NCBI GenBank assembly: GCA_003963005.1
Contig: RXJW01000009.1
Coordinates: 40,165-104,164, forward strand
Direction: 5' to 3'
Length of the DNA stretch: 64,000 nt
DNA from: Burkholderiales bacterium
GTDB taxonomy: Bacteria; Pseudomonadota; Gammaproteobacteria; Burkholderiales; Burkholderiaceae_C
Part shown: one piece after another, positions 20,764 through 29,486 of the stretch
Numbering within the stretch: position 1 is the stretch's first letter
How the letters are laid out: each line of letters begins with the position of its first letter
Made by a program: the position numbers and the translations under genes
The notes under the pieces: model-generated
The model's database searches: none
What the model saw: only the letters and a program-made list of their open reading frames with translations
Told to the model about the DNA's origin: nothing

Positions 20764-21942
20764 ATGGCCACCCTGACCCTCAAGAACAAGAAACCCGCGG
20801 CCAAGACGCGGTCCGCTGACGGCGAGAAGCGCAGCCCCTTGCGCGGCAAGGGCGTCTCCAAGCCCCGGCCGACGCTGGCCAAGGCCCAGGCCGAACGTGC
20901 CGAACGCCAAGCCGCTTACGAGCAGAAGGCCGAACGCAGCGCGCCCAAGCCGGCGCGACCGGCGCGCACCGAGCGGTCCGCCTTCGACGACCGCCGCCCG
21001 GGCCCGAAGCCGGCGGCGTTCACGCCCGAGCGACCGGCCGCACCGCGGGGGGACGACCTGCCCCGCCCCGAGCGCGGCCCGCGCGTGGACCAGCGCCGCT
21101 CGTCCAACCGCCCGCCCGAGTTCGAGGCCCGTCCGCAGCCCGCGCGCCGCGCGCCGGTGCGCCAGGCCGAGTCGGAGGACGGCGAGCGCCTGTCCAAGCG
21201 CATGAGCGAGCTCAAGCTCGCGTCGCGGCGCGAAGCCGATGAATGGATCGCCGCCGGCTGGGTGCGCGTGGATGGCCAGGTCGCCGTGCTCGGCCAGCGC
21301 GTCGGGCCGGACGCCCGCATCGAGATCGACCCCGCGGCCCGGCAGGCACAGTCGCAGCTCGTCACGGTGCTGTTGCACAAGCCCATCGGCTACGTCTCCG
21401 GCCAGGCCGAAGACGGCTACGAGCCCGCCGTCGTGCTCTTCCAGCCCGAGAACCGCTGGAAGGACGACCCGTCCGGCATCAAGCCGCATCCGAACCACCA
21501 CCGCCACCTGGCGCCTGCCGGCCGGCTGGACATCGACTCGACCGGCCTGCTCGTGCTGACGCAGGACGGGCGCATCGCCAAGGCCCTGATCGGGGACGAC
21601 TCCGACATCGAGAAGGAATACCTGGTGCGCGTGGAGTTCGTCGGGCACCCGGTGCCCGAGGGCACGCTGCCCAATGCGGCGCTGGCACCCGAGCAGCTCG
21701 CGCTGCTGAACCACGGGCTGGCACTCGACGGCGAGCTGCTCAAGCCCGCCAAGGTCAGCTGGCAGAACGAGCAGCAACTGCGCTTCGTGCTGCGCGAGGG
21801 CAAGAAGCGCCAGATCCGCCGCATGTGCGAATTGGTCGGCCTGAAGGTCGTGGGCCTCAAGCGCGTGCGCATCGGGCGAATTCCGCTGGGCCACCTGCCG
21901 GTCGGCCAGTGGCGATACCTCGCGCCGTGGGAGCGGTTCTGA
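20764..21942 (+). CDS. RluB/RluF/RsuA-family pseudouridine synthase with long disordered N-terminus
   Basis: S4 domain [28 protein letters not shown]...; catalytic [43 protein letters not shown]. Confidence 0.9.
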   Translation: MATLTLKNKKPAAKTRSADGEKRSPLRGKGVSKPRPTLAKAQAERAERQAAYEQKAERSAPKPARPARTERSAFDDRRPGPKPAAFTPERPAAPRGDDLPRPERGPRVDQRRSSNRPPEFEARPQPARRAPVRQAESEDGERLSKRMSELKLASRREADEWIAAGWVRVDGQVAVLGQRVGPDARIEIDPAARQAQSQLVTVLLHKPIGYVSGQAEDGYEPAVVLFQPENRWKDDPSGIKPHPNHHRHLAPAGRLDIDSTGLLVLTQDGRIAKALIGDDSDIEKEYLVRVEFVGHPVPEGTLPNAALAPEQLALLNHGLALDGELLKPAKVSWQNEQQLRFVLREGKKRQIRRMCELVGLKVVGLKRVRIGRIPLGHLPVGQWRYLAPWERF

Positions 21943-22856
21943 GCGCACCGATCTGCCTCGCCGGCCCGACCGGCTGCGGCAAGACGGCGGCGGCACTGGC
22001 CATCGCCGAGGTGCTGCCGGTGGAGATCATCAGTGTCGACTCCGCGCTGGTCTACCGCGGTATGGACATCGGCACGGCCAAACCGACCGCGGCAGAACAG
22101 GCCGCGGTGCCGCATCACCTGATCGACATCCTCGAACCCACCAACAGCTACTCGGCGGCCGAATTCGTGCGCGATGCGAAGCGGCTGGCCGCCGAGATCA
22201 CCGCCCGCGGCCGCCTGCCGCTGCTCGTGGGCGGCACGATGCTGTACTTCAAGGCGCTGTTCGACGGCCTCTCTGCGCTGCCCCAGGCTGACGCGGACCT
22301 GCGCGCCGCGATCGATGCCGAGGCCGCCGAACGCGGCTGGCCGGCGATGCACGACGAGCTGGCGCGCCTGGACCCGCCCACCGCCGCACGCCTCGCCCCC
22401 AACGACAGCCAGCGGATCCAGCGCGCGCTGGAGGTGATCCGCCTGACCGGCCAGCCGCTCAGCGCCTTGCATGCCGCCTCGCGCGACGAGGGCGTCGACT
22501 GGCCGCTGTTCTCGCTCGAACCGAGCGACCGGTCCTGGCTGCACGAGCGGCTCGCCCAACGCTTCGACGCGATGCTGACGCAAGGCCTGGTCGACGAGGT
22601 GAAGGCGCTGCGCAAGCGCGGCGACCTGAGCCTGGCGCTGCCCTCGATGCGCTGCGTCGGCTATCGCCAGGTCTGGGAAGCGCTGGACGCCGGCGATTTC
22701 TCCGACCTGCGCGAGCGCGGCATCGCGGCCACCCGCCAGCTTGCCAAGCGGCAGGTGACGTGGCTGCGCAGCATGCCCCGCCGCCAGGTGGTCGCCTGCG
22801 ATGGCCCGCAGCCGCTGCCCGAACTCCTCGCCGGCCTCCAACGCCTGATGGGGTGA
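21927..22856 (+). CDS. miaA: tRNA dimethylallyltransferase MiaA
   Basis: [51 protein letters not shown]...; GTG start at 21927 overlapping the upstream gene. Confidence 0.94.
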   Translation: MGAVLSAPICLAGPTGCGKTAAALAIAEVLPVEIISVDSALVYRGMDIGTAKPTAAEQAAVPHHLIDILEPTNSYSAAEFVRDAKRLAAEITARGRLPLLVGGTMLYFKALFDGLSALPQADADLRAAIDAEAAERGWPAMHDELARLDPPTAARLAPNDSQRIQRALEVIRLTGQPLSALHAASRDEGVDWPLFSLEPSDRSWLHERLAQRFDAMLTQGLVDEVKALRKRGDLSLALPSMRCVGYRQVWEALDAGDFSDLRERGIAATRQLAKRQVTWLRSMPRRQVVACDGPQPLPELLAGLQRLMG

Positions 22857-22890
22857 AAAAAACCGCTTGCGGCTGCGGTCAAGTCCGCCT

Positions 22891-22916
22891 AAAGTGATAT
22901 CACTTTGATTCACTTT
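22891..22916. promoter_or_regulatory. Perfect 16 bp palindrome AAAGTGATATCACTTT plus extra TCACTTT half-site (candidate RHH operator)
   Basis: 22891-22906 is self-reverse-complementary; TCACTTT recurs at 22900 and 22910 (10 bp spacing), immediately upstream of the SPFH operon. Confidence 0.6.
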
Positions 22917-22932
22917 TGAGACAGGTTCATCC

Positions 22933-23820
22933 ATGTCCACCTCTTCTGACAAGCGCCCGGTCATCAGCGAGCAGGCCGCTCGCGCCGGGAACGGCTACCT
23001 GATGGCCGCCGTCGGCCTGGCCCTGGGCGGCCTCGGCCTGGCGCTGCTGACCCGCGGCGTCCCCCTGATCGGCATCCCGCTGGCCGTGCTGGGCGGCCTG
23101 ACGCTGGCGGGCCTGTACATGCTCAACCCGAACCAGGCGGCCGCGCTGACGCTGTTCGGGGCCTACATCGGCAGCGACCGCGGCGCCGGCCTGCGCTGGG
23201 CCAACCCCTTCGCGCTCAAGAAGCGTGTCTCCCTGCGCGACCGCAACCTGAATGCGCCGGTGCTGAAGGTCAATGACCAGCGCGGCAACCCGATCGAGAT
23301 CGCCGCCGTGGTGGTCTGGCGAGTGCGCGACACCGCGCAGGCCCTCTTCCAGGTCGACGACTACGAGGCTTACGTGCGGGTGCAGGCAGAGGCCGCCATC
23401 CGCCATCTGGCCGCCTGCTATGCCTACGACCACGCCAACGACGACGGCGAGCCCGACGCCGTGACGCTGCGAGGCGGCCAGGACGCCGTCGCCCAAGCCC
23501 TGCGTGCCGAGCTGCAGGCCCGCTTCGCCGATGCCGGCGTGGACGTGCTGGACGCCAAGATCAGCCACCTCGCCTACGCGCCGGAGATCGCCCAGGTCAT
23601 GCTGCGCCGCCAGCAGGCCGAGGCCATCATCGGCGCCCGCGCCAAGATCGTGCAGGGTGCGGTCACGATGGTCGAGACCGCGCTGCAGGGCCTGAGCGAA
23701 CGCGAGATCGTCGTGCTCGATGACGAGCGCAAGGCGGCGATGGTGAGCAACCTGCTCGTCGTGCTGTGCTCCGACCGCGAGACGCAGCCGGTGGTCAACA
23801 CGGGCACGCTCTACACCTGA
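22933..23820 (+). CDS. SPFH/Band 7 domain membrane protein
   Basis: N-terminal TM hairpin, [34 protein letters not shown]...[38 protein letters not shown]. Confidence 0.88.
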   Translation: MSTSSDKRPVISEQAARAGNGYLMAAVGLALGGLGLALLTRGVPLIGIPLAVLGGLTLAGLYMLNPNQAAALTLFGAYIGSDRGAGLRWANPFALKKRVSLRDRNLNAPVLKVNDQRGNPIEIAAVVVWRVRDTAQALFQVDDYEAYVRVQAEAAIRHLAACYAYDHANDDGEPDAVTLRGGQDAVAQALRAELQARFADAGVDVLDAKISHLAYAPEIAQVMLRRQQAEAIIGARAKIVQGAVTMVETALQGLSEREIVVLDDERKAAMVSNLLVVLCSDRETQPVVNTGTLYT

Positions 23821-23829
23821 GGCCCGGCC

Positions 23830-24351
23830 ATGCGCATGAGCCGCCTTTTCCTGGCCGTGTGGCTGCTGACCGCCGCCCTGATCGTGGGCAGCGCCCCGTG
23901 GCTGCCGGCGCAGGTCGGTGACCCCGGCAAGGCGATGTCCCGGACGGCGTTCATCGTCACGATGCTGCTGCCGCTGGCCACGGCCCTGCTGTGCAGCAAG
24001 GCCTTCGTGACCTGGCTGGGGCGCGTCGCCCCGGGGCAGGTGAAGCTGCCGCACCGCGATTACTGGATGGCTGAGCCCCGGCGCGAGGCCACGCTGGCGC
24101 GCGTGGGCGAGCATGTCGCCGGCCTCGGCGTGATGGTGCTGCTGATGTCGGCCGGCTCGCACGTGGTCGTGCTTCTGGACGCCCACCCCGACTGGCCGCA
24201 GCCGCCGCAGGCGGTGGGCTGGTGCCTCGGCGCGCTCTGGCTGGCCGGGCTCGCGAGCGCGGTGTGGCGCCTGCATCAGGCGTTCCCGGCGCCGCCCACG
24301 GATGAAGCGACACCGCGGCGCCGGCCGCGGCGCCCAGGAGCGCACGACTGA
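23830..24351 (+). CDS. Small membrane protein of the SPFH-RHH operon
   Basis: MRMSRLFLAVWLLTAALIVGSAPWLPAQVGDPGKAMSRTAFIVTMLLPLATALL...; several predicted TMs. Confidence 0.65.
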   Translation: MRMSRLFLAVWLLTAALIVGSAPWLPAQVGDPGKAMSRTAFIVTMLLPLATALLCSKAFVTWLGRVAPGQVKLPHRDYWMAEPRREATLARVGEHVAGLGVMVLLMSAGSHVVVLLDAHPDWPQPPQAVGWCLGALWLAGLASAVWRLHQAFPAPPTDEATPRRRPRRPGAHD

Positions 24352-24560
24352 TGGCCAGCCCCGACAAGAAGGCCTTCCCGCTGCGCGTGGACCCGGCCCT
24401 GTGGGCCGAGGTCGAGCGGCTGGCAGCGAGCGAGCTGCGCAGCGCCAATGCGCAGGCGGAGTTGCTGCTGCGCGAGGCCCTGACCCGCCGCGGCGTCAAG
24501 CTCGATCCGCCCAAGGGCCGGGCGGGGGCATTGCGCAAGGGGCCAGAATCCGGGGCATGA
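24351..24560 (+). CDS. Arc-type ribbon-helix-helix DNA-binding protein
   Basis: MASPDKKAFPLRVDPALWAEVERLAASELRSANAQAELLLREALTRRG; short N-terminal beta strand followed by two helices; TGATG overlap with upstream gene. Confidence 0.8.
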   Translation: MASPDKKAFPLRVDPALWAEVERLAASELRSANAQAELLLREALTRRGVKLDPPKGRAGALRKGPESGA

Positions 24561-25210
24561 GTCTTCTGAGTGCGCGCGGCCTGGCCAAGTCCTACGGAGA
24601 GGTCGCGGTGTTTGCCGGGGTCGACCTCGACCTGCAACCCGGCGAGATCGTGGCCCTGCTCGGCGAGTCGGGCAGCGGCAAATCCACCCTCCTGAACTGC
24701 CTGGCCGGCCTGGACGAGGCCGACGCCGGGCAGATCGTGCTCGACGGCGCCGACCTGCGCGCGCTCGACGACGAAGGCCGCTCGGCGCTGCGGCGTCGGG
24801 CACTGGGCTTCGTGTTCCAGGCGTTTCACCTGCTGCCCCACCTGAGCGTGGCGGACAACGTCGCCCTGCCCCTGCGGCTGCTGGGTGAGGCGGACGACGG
24901 CCGCGTGGCGGCGATGCTGTCGGCCGTCGATCTCGCCGGTCTGGCCGGGCGCATGCCGCGGCAGCTCTCGGGCGGCCAGCTGCAGCGCGTGGCGATTGCC
25001 CGCGCCCTCGTCCACCGACCGCGGCTGGTGCTGGCGGATGAACCCACCGGCAACCTGGACCCGCGGCATGCCGGGGAGGTGCTGACGCTGCTGCGGCAGT
25101 GCACGCGCGATGTCGGTGCGGCGTGCTTGCTGGTGACGCATTCGGAGGTGGCGGCGCAGGCGGCGGATCGGCGGCTGCGGCTTGATGAAGCGGGGTTGCA
25201 TGAGGCTTGA
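24557..25210 (+). CDS. ABC transporter ATP-binding protein (LolD/AttE-like)
   Basis: MSLLSARGLAKSYGEVAVFAGVDLDL...GESGSGKSTLLNCLAGL...LSGGQLQRVAIARALVHRPRLVLADEPTGNLD; ATGA overlap with RHH gene. Confidence 0.92.
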   Translation: MSLLSARGLAKSYGEVAVFAGVDLDLQPGEIVALLGESGSGKSTLLNCLAGLDEADAGQIVLDGADLRALDDEGRSALRRRALGFVFQAFHLLPHLSVADNVALPLRLLGEADDGRVAAMLSAVDLAGLAGRMPRQLSGGQLQRVAIARALVHRPRLVLADEPTGNLDPRHAGEVLTLLRQCTRDVGAACLLVTHSEVAAQAADRRLRLDEAGLHEA

Positions 25211-25269
25211 GGTGAGCCGTCAAGCGGCATCTTGCGGGCTGCTTTTGCGGTCGGTCTTTGGACTCGATG

Positions 25270-25833
25270 CACCGTGCCGGGACGTCGCCCCGGCGGGCGA
25301 CCTTCTTTTTGAGCGACCAAAAAGAAGGCAAAAAGTCGCCCCTGCAAAACCGCCCCTGCGCTGCGCTTCGGGGTCCCCTGCGATGCTCGCAACCCAGGGC
25401 TCGCCCGGAACTCGCTTCGCTACGCTGCGCTCAAACAACCGGGCGAAGTCAGATGTTGAAGCGTGCTGCGCACGCGCCCTGGGTTGCTGCGCTTCTCGGC
25501 GGTTTAGAAGGGGAGAGCCCAAACAGCCGAACAGCCGCACTGCCAACCGCAGAGGCCGGGCGCTTGAGGTATTTCGTCTTCCCCCCTTGAGCACCGCCGA
25601 GCAGCGGAAGGCCTTGCGGGCGTGCGCGCAGCGCACTTCAACCTCTGACTCCGCGCAACTGTCTGACCGGAGCGTAGCGGAGGGAGTTTTGCGCGGGCCC
25701 TCAAGGCCTGAGCAGCGCAGGGCACCCGCAGCGAAGCGAAGGGCGGTGCGGTCGGGGGTCGTTTTTTGCCTACTTTTTGTCGACACAAAAAGTAGGTCGC
25801 CCGCCGGGGCGACGTCCCGGCATGGGCCGTGCC
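25270..25833. repeat. ~550 bp mirror-symmetric structured element (two diverged inverted arms)
   Basis: 29 nt perfect terminal IR (25275-25303 / 25794-25822), terminal hairpins at 25302-25327 and 25770-25795, homologous stem sets in both arms, central CTCGGCGGT/ACCGCCGAG pairing (25495-25503 / 25593-25601). Confidence 0.9.
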
Positions 25834-25876
25834 TTGCAACCGACTGCCCGCGAAGCGAAAGAAGGCTGCCCCGCTG

Positions 25877-28420
25877 ATGCTCTGGCGCCACTTCTCCTGG
25901 CCCGCCTGGCGCGCCCACCCCACCCGCATCGCCCTGGCGCTGCTCGCCGTGATGCTCGGCGTCGCCCTGGCCTTCGGCGTGCACCTGCTCAACGGTGCGG
26001 CGCTGGCCGAGTTCGCCCGTGCCGCCCGCGGCGTCAATGGTCAGGCGGACCTGCTGCTGCAAGCCCGCAACGGCAGCCTCACCGATGCCGACCTGACCGA
26101 CGTCCTCAACCGCCCCGGCGTCGCCAACGTCAACCCCGTCATCGAAGCCGAAGCCCTCTGGCCCGGGCAGCCCGGCCCCGCTGGTCGGGGCATCTCCGTG
26201 CACCTGATCGGCCTGGACCCGCTGGCCCTCTATGCCTCGGCCGCCGAAGGGCGGCCGCTGGCGCCGGAGCTGACGCCGCAACTGGACGGTGGACCGATGG
26301 ACGCCGTCGCGGCGGTGACGCTGCACCTGAACGCCGCCGCGCGCAGCCGCCTGCCGGCCGGCACCACGCACATCACACTGCGCCTGCCGCAGCCGGGCGG
26401 TGCGCCGCCGCGTGATGTCGAGTTCGCAATCGGCGGCCGCATTGCCGCCGGCAACTCGCCGCTGGGCGTGCTCGACATCGCCGACGCCCAGGCCGTGTTC
26501 GGCCGGCTGGGCAGCCTGGACCGCATCGACCTGCAGCTGCAGGCGGGGACCGATGCCACCGCCTGGGCCGCCCGGCTGCCCGAACGCTGGCAGGCCCGCC
26601 CGCCGCAGGACGAAGGTGCCCGGCTCTCCGACCTCACCCGCGCCTACCGCGTCAACCTCGGCTTGCTCGCTCTGATGGCCCTGTTCACCGGCAGCTTCCT
26701 CGTCTACGCGGTGCTGTCGCTCAGCACCGCGCAGCGCCTGCCGCAGTGGGCACTGGTCGGCGTGCTGGGCGTGTCGGCCCGCATGCGCTGGAGGCTGATC
26801 CTCGTGGAAGGCGCCGTCATCGGCACCGTAGGCACGGGGCTGGGCCTGGCCCTGGGGGTGGGGCTGGCCGCGGGCGCGCTCAAGCTCCTGGGCAGCGACC
26901 TGGGCCTGCACGGCGGGGCGAGTTCGTCGACGGACCTGCTCTTCAACCAGCCGCTGCTGTTGCCGGCCGGCGTCTACGGCGGCCTGGGCCTGGCGGCGGC
27001 GCTGGTGGCGGCACTGGCGCCCGCACTGACCGTGCGCCGGATCGCACCGGCCCTCGTGCTGAAGGGGCTGGGCCTGCCTTCGGGGCGCACGCTGCCGGCG
27101 GCGGCGGGCGGGGCACTGATGGCGCTGGGCGCAGGCCTGGCCTGGCTGCCGCCGGTGTGGGGCGACACGCCGGTCGCGGCTTACCTGTCGATGCTCTTCC
27201 TGCTGCTCGGCGGCATCGCGCTGGTGCCGGCGCTGGTCAGGGGCCTGACGGCGCTGCTCGCGCACCTGCCCACCGGCCCGCTGCTGCTGCTGGCCCGCGA
27301 GCGCAGCCGCGACCAGGCGACCGAGGCCCGCCGCTCGCTGGCCGGCGTGCTGGTAGCGCTGGCGCTGGCCGTGGCGATGACGGTGATGATCGGCAGCTTC
27401 CGGCAGTCGCTGATGCACTGGCTGGACGATGCCCTGCCGGCCGACCTCTACGTGCGCAGCACCCTGCGCCTGGCCAATGGCGCGCAGACCGTGCTGCCCT
27501 CGGACGTGGTGGCCGGCCTCGACCGACTCCCCGGCGCGGCCCGCGCGACGCCGCAGCGCACGACCGGCCTGCGCCTGGCACCCGGCGCCGAGCCGGTGGC
27601 GCTCACGGCCCGGCCGATCGAGGCCGGGGGACTGCCGCTGGTCGAGCGCTGGACAGGTGCGACGGCACCGAATGCGGTGGCGGTGTGGGTCAACGAAGCC
27701 GCCCGCGATCGCGACGGCCTGGTGGTGGGCCGCGTGTTCACCGCCGAGCTGCGCGACACCGGACGGCTCGTGACGCTGCAGGTCCGAGGCATCTGGCGCG
27801 ACTACTCCCGCCAGGCCACCGCGTTGTGGATGGACCTGGCGGACTACCGCCGCCTCTCGGGCGATGACACCGTCACCGAAGTCGCGCTGTGGCTCGCGCC
27901 GAACGCGTCGCTGGACGCCGTGCGCGCTGCCGTGCGCGGGCTGGCGGGCGACAACCTGGAGATGGCAGCCGCCGGCGAACTGCGCGAGCTGTCGCTGAGC
28001 ATCTTCGACCGCAGCTTCGCCATCACGGTCTGGCTGCAGGCGGTGGCACTCGCGGTGGGCCTGTTCGGGGTCATCGCGAGCCAGTCGGCCCAGGCGCTCG
28101 CCCGCAAGCGCGAGTTCGGGCTGCTGCGGCACCTGGGCCTGTCACGCCGCCAGTTGATGCGCCTGCTGCTGCTCGAAGCCAGCCTGACCGGCGGTGCGGG
28201 CGCCCTGGCCGGACTGGGCCTGGGCCTGGCCTTGAGCGCCGTGCTGGTGTTTGTCGTCAACCCGCAAAGTTTTCACTGGAGCATGGACCTGCACCTGCCG
28301 CTGGGCCGGCTCGCGGCGCTGGTGGGCCTGGCCTTCGTCGCGGCCGTCGGCGCGTCGGCCTTCGCCGGGCGACAGGCGCTGGGCGCCGATGCGGTTCGCG
28401 CCGTGAGGGAAGACACCTGA
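25877..28420 (+). CDS. FtsX-like ABC transporter permease (AttF/AttG fused type)
   Basis: MLWRHFSWPAWRAHPTRIALALLAVMLGVALAFGVHLLNGAALAEF...; repeated FtsX/MacB TM blocks; ends DAVRAVREDT. Confidence 0.9.
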   Translation: MLWRHFSWPAWRAHPTRIALALLAVMLGVALAFGVHLLNGAALAEFARAARGVNGQADLLLQARNGSLTDADLTDVLNRPGVANVNPVIEAEALWPGQPGPAGRGISVHLIGLDPLALYASAAEGRPLAPELTPQLDGGPMDAVAAVTLHLNAAARSRLPAGTTHITLRLPQPGGAPPRDVEFAIGGRIAAGNSPLGVLDIADAQAVFGRLGSLDRIDLQLQAGTDATAWAARLPERWQARPPQDEGARLSDLTRAYRVNLGLLALMALFTGSFLVYAVLSLSTAQRLPQWALVGVLGVSARMRWRLILVEGAVIGTVGTGLGLALGVGLAAGALKLLGSDLGLHGGASSSTDLLFNQPLLLPAGVYGGLGLAAALVAALAPALTVRRIAPALVLKGLGLPSGRTLPAAAGGALMALGAGLAWLPPVWGDTPVAAYLSMLFLLLGGIALVPALVRGLTALLAHLPTGPLLLLARERSRDQATEARRSLAGVLVALALAVAMTVMIGSFRQSLMHWLDDALPADLYVRSTLRLANGAQTVLPSDVVAGLDRLPGAARATPQRTTGLRLAPGAEPVALTARPIEAGGLPLVERWTGATAPNAVAVWVNEAARDRDGLVVGRVFTAELRDTGRLVTLQVRGIWRDYSRQATALWMDLADYRRLSGDDTVTEVALWLAPNASLDAVRAAVRGLAGDNLEMAAAGELRELSLSIFDRSFAITVWLQAVALAVGLFGVIASQSAQALARKREFGLLRHLGLSRRQLMRLLLLEASLTGGAGALAGLGLGLALSAVLVFVVNPQSFHWSMDLHLPLGRLAALVGLAFVAAVGASAFAGRQALGADAVRAVREDT

Positions 28421-29469
28421 TGATCCACCGCCGCACCCTGCTGCTGACGGCCCTGCCGCTGGCCTGGCCCGGCCTCGCGCAAGCCGCCATGAGCTTCCCG
28501 GCCGACTTCGGTGCCCACCCGGCACAGGCCATCGAATGGTGGTACCTCACCGGGCTGCTGGGCGACCGCGACGGTGCGCCGCCGCGCTACGGCTACCAGC
28601 TCACCTTCTTCCGCGTGCCCGGCCCCGCAGCCGCCGATCACCCAAGCGCCCTGGCGGCGCGCCAACTGCTGCTGGGCCACGTGGCGCTGTCCGACCTGAC
28701 GGCCCGCCGGCAGCGCCACACCCAGCGCCTGAGCCGCACCCTGCCCGGCGCCGTGAGCGCGCGCGAGGGCGACTGCGACGTGCGGATGCGCGACTGGTCG
28801 CTCAAGCGCGAAGGCGATGGCTACCGGGCGATGTTCAACGGCCCGGGCTTTGCGCTGGAGCTGGAGCTGGCCTCGCCCGACACGCCGCTGCTGCAAGGCG
28901 AGGGGGGCATCTCCCGCAAGGGGCCCACGCCCCAGCAGTTCTCGAACTACTACTCCCGCCCGCAGTTGCTGACCCAGGCTGCGCTGACGCTGGACGGCGG
29001 CCGCCACAGCCTGACCGGGCGGGCCTGGCTGGACCATGAATGGAGCGACCGCTACCTCGGCGACGCCCAGGGCTGGGACTGGCTCGGCATCAACCTGCAC
29101 GACGGCCGGGCGCTGACGCTGTTCCAGCTTCGCCGCAAGGACGGCAGCCGCGACTGGGCGGGCGGCAGCCTGCGCACGCCGGGGCAGCCCGACCGGAGCT
29201 TTGCGCCCGGGGAGGTCGACATGACCCCGACCCGCCACTGGACGAGCCCCGCCACCGGCGCCCGCTGGCCGGTGGCCTGGCGGCTGAAGAGCCCGGCGGG
29301 CGAGATGCTGCTCAGCGCCGCCTTCGATGCGCAGGAGATCGACGCGCGCCGCAGCAGCGGTCTCGTCTACTGGGAAGGTGCTGCCACACTGTTCGACCCG
29401 CAAAACCGACCACTCGGCGCAGGCTACCTGGAACTCACCGGCTACATCGGCAAGCCGCCCATGGCCTGA
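28420..29469 (+). CDS. AttH/CrtC-like (lipocalin-type hydratase fold) secreted protein
   Basis: MMIHRRTLLLTALPLAWPGLAQAAMSFPADFGAHPAQAIEWWYLTGLLGD...YGYQLTFFRV...DHEWSDRYLGDAQGWDWLGINLHDGRALTLFQLR. Confidence 0.87.
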   Translation: MIHRRTLLLTALPLAWPGLAQAAMSFPADFGAHPAQAIEWWYLTGLLGDRDGAPPRYGYQLTFFRVPGPAAADHPSALAARQLLLGHVALSDLTARRQRHTQRLSRTLPGAVSAREGDCDVRMRDWSLKREGDGYRAMFNGPGFALELELASPDTPLLQGEGGISRKGPTPQQFSNYYSRPQLLTQAALTLDGGRHSLTGRAWLDHEWSDRYLGDAQGWDWLGINLHDGRALTLFQLRRKDGSRDWAGGSLRTPGQPDRSFAPGEVDMTPTRHWTSPATGARWPVAWRLKSPAGEMLLSAAFDAQEIDARRSSGLVYWEGAATLFDPQNRPLGAGYLELTGYIGKPPMA

Positions 29470-29486
29470 CCCACAATCCGGCGCCA

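Noticed and set aside
25182-25877. 231 aa + ORF across the mirror element
   Set aside because: Reads through the inverted repeat; no domain, and such elements often produce spurious ORFs.
25220-28132. 970 aa - strand ORF
   Set aside because: Antisense to the ABC permease and running through the palindromic element; composition typical of spurious high-GC ORF.
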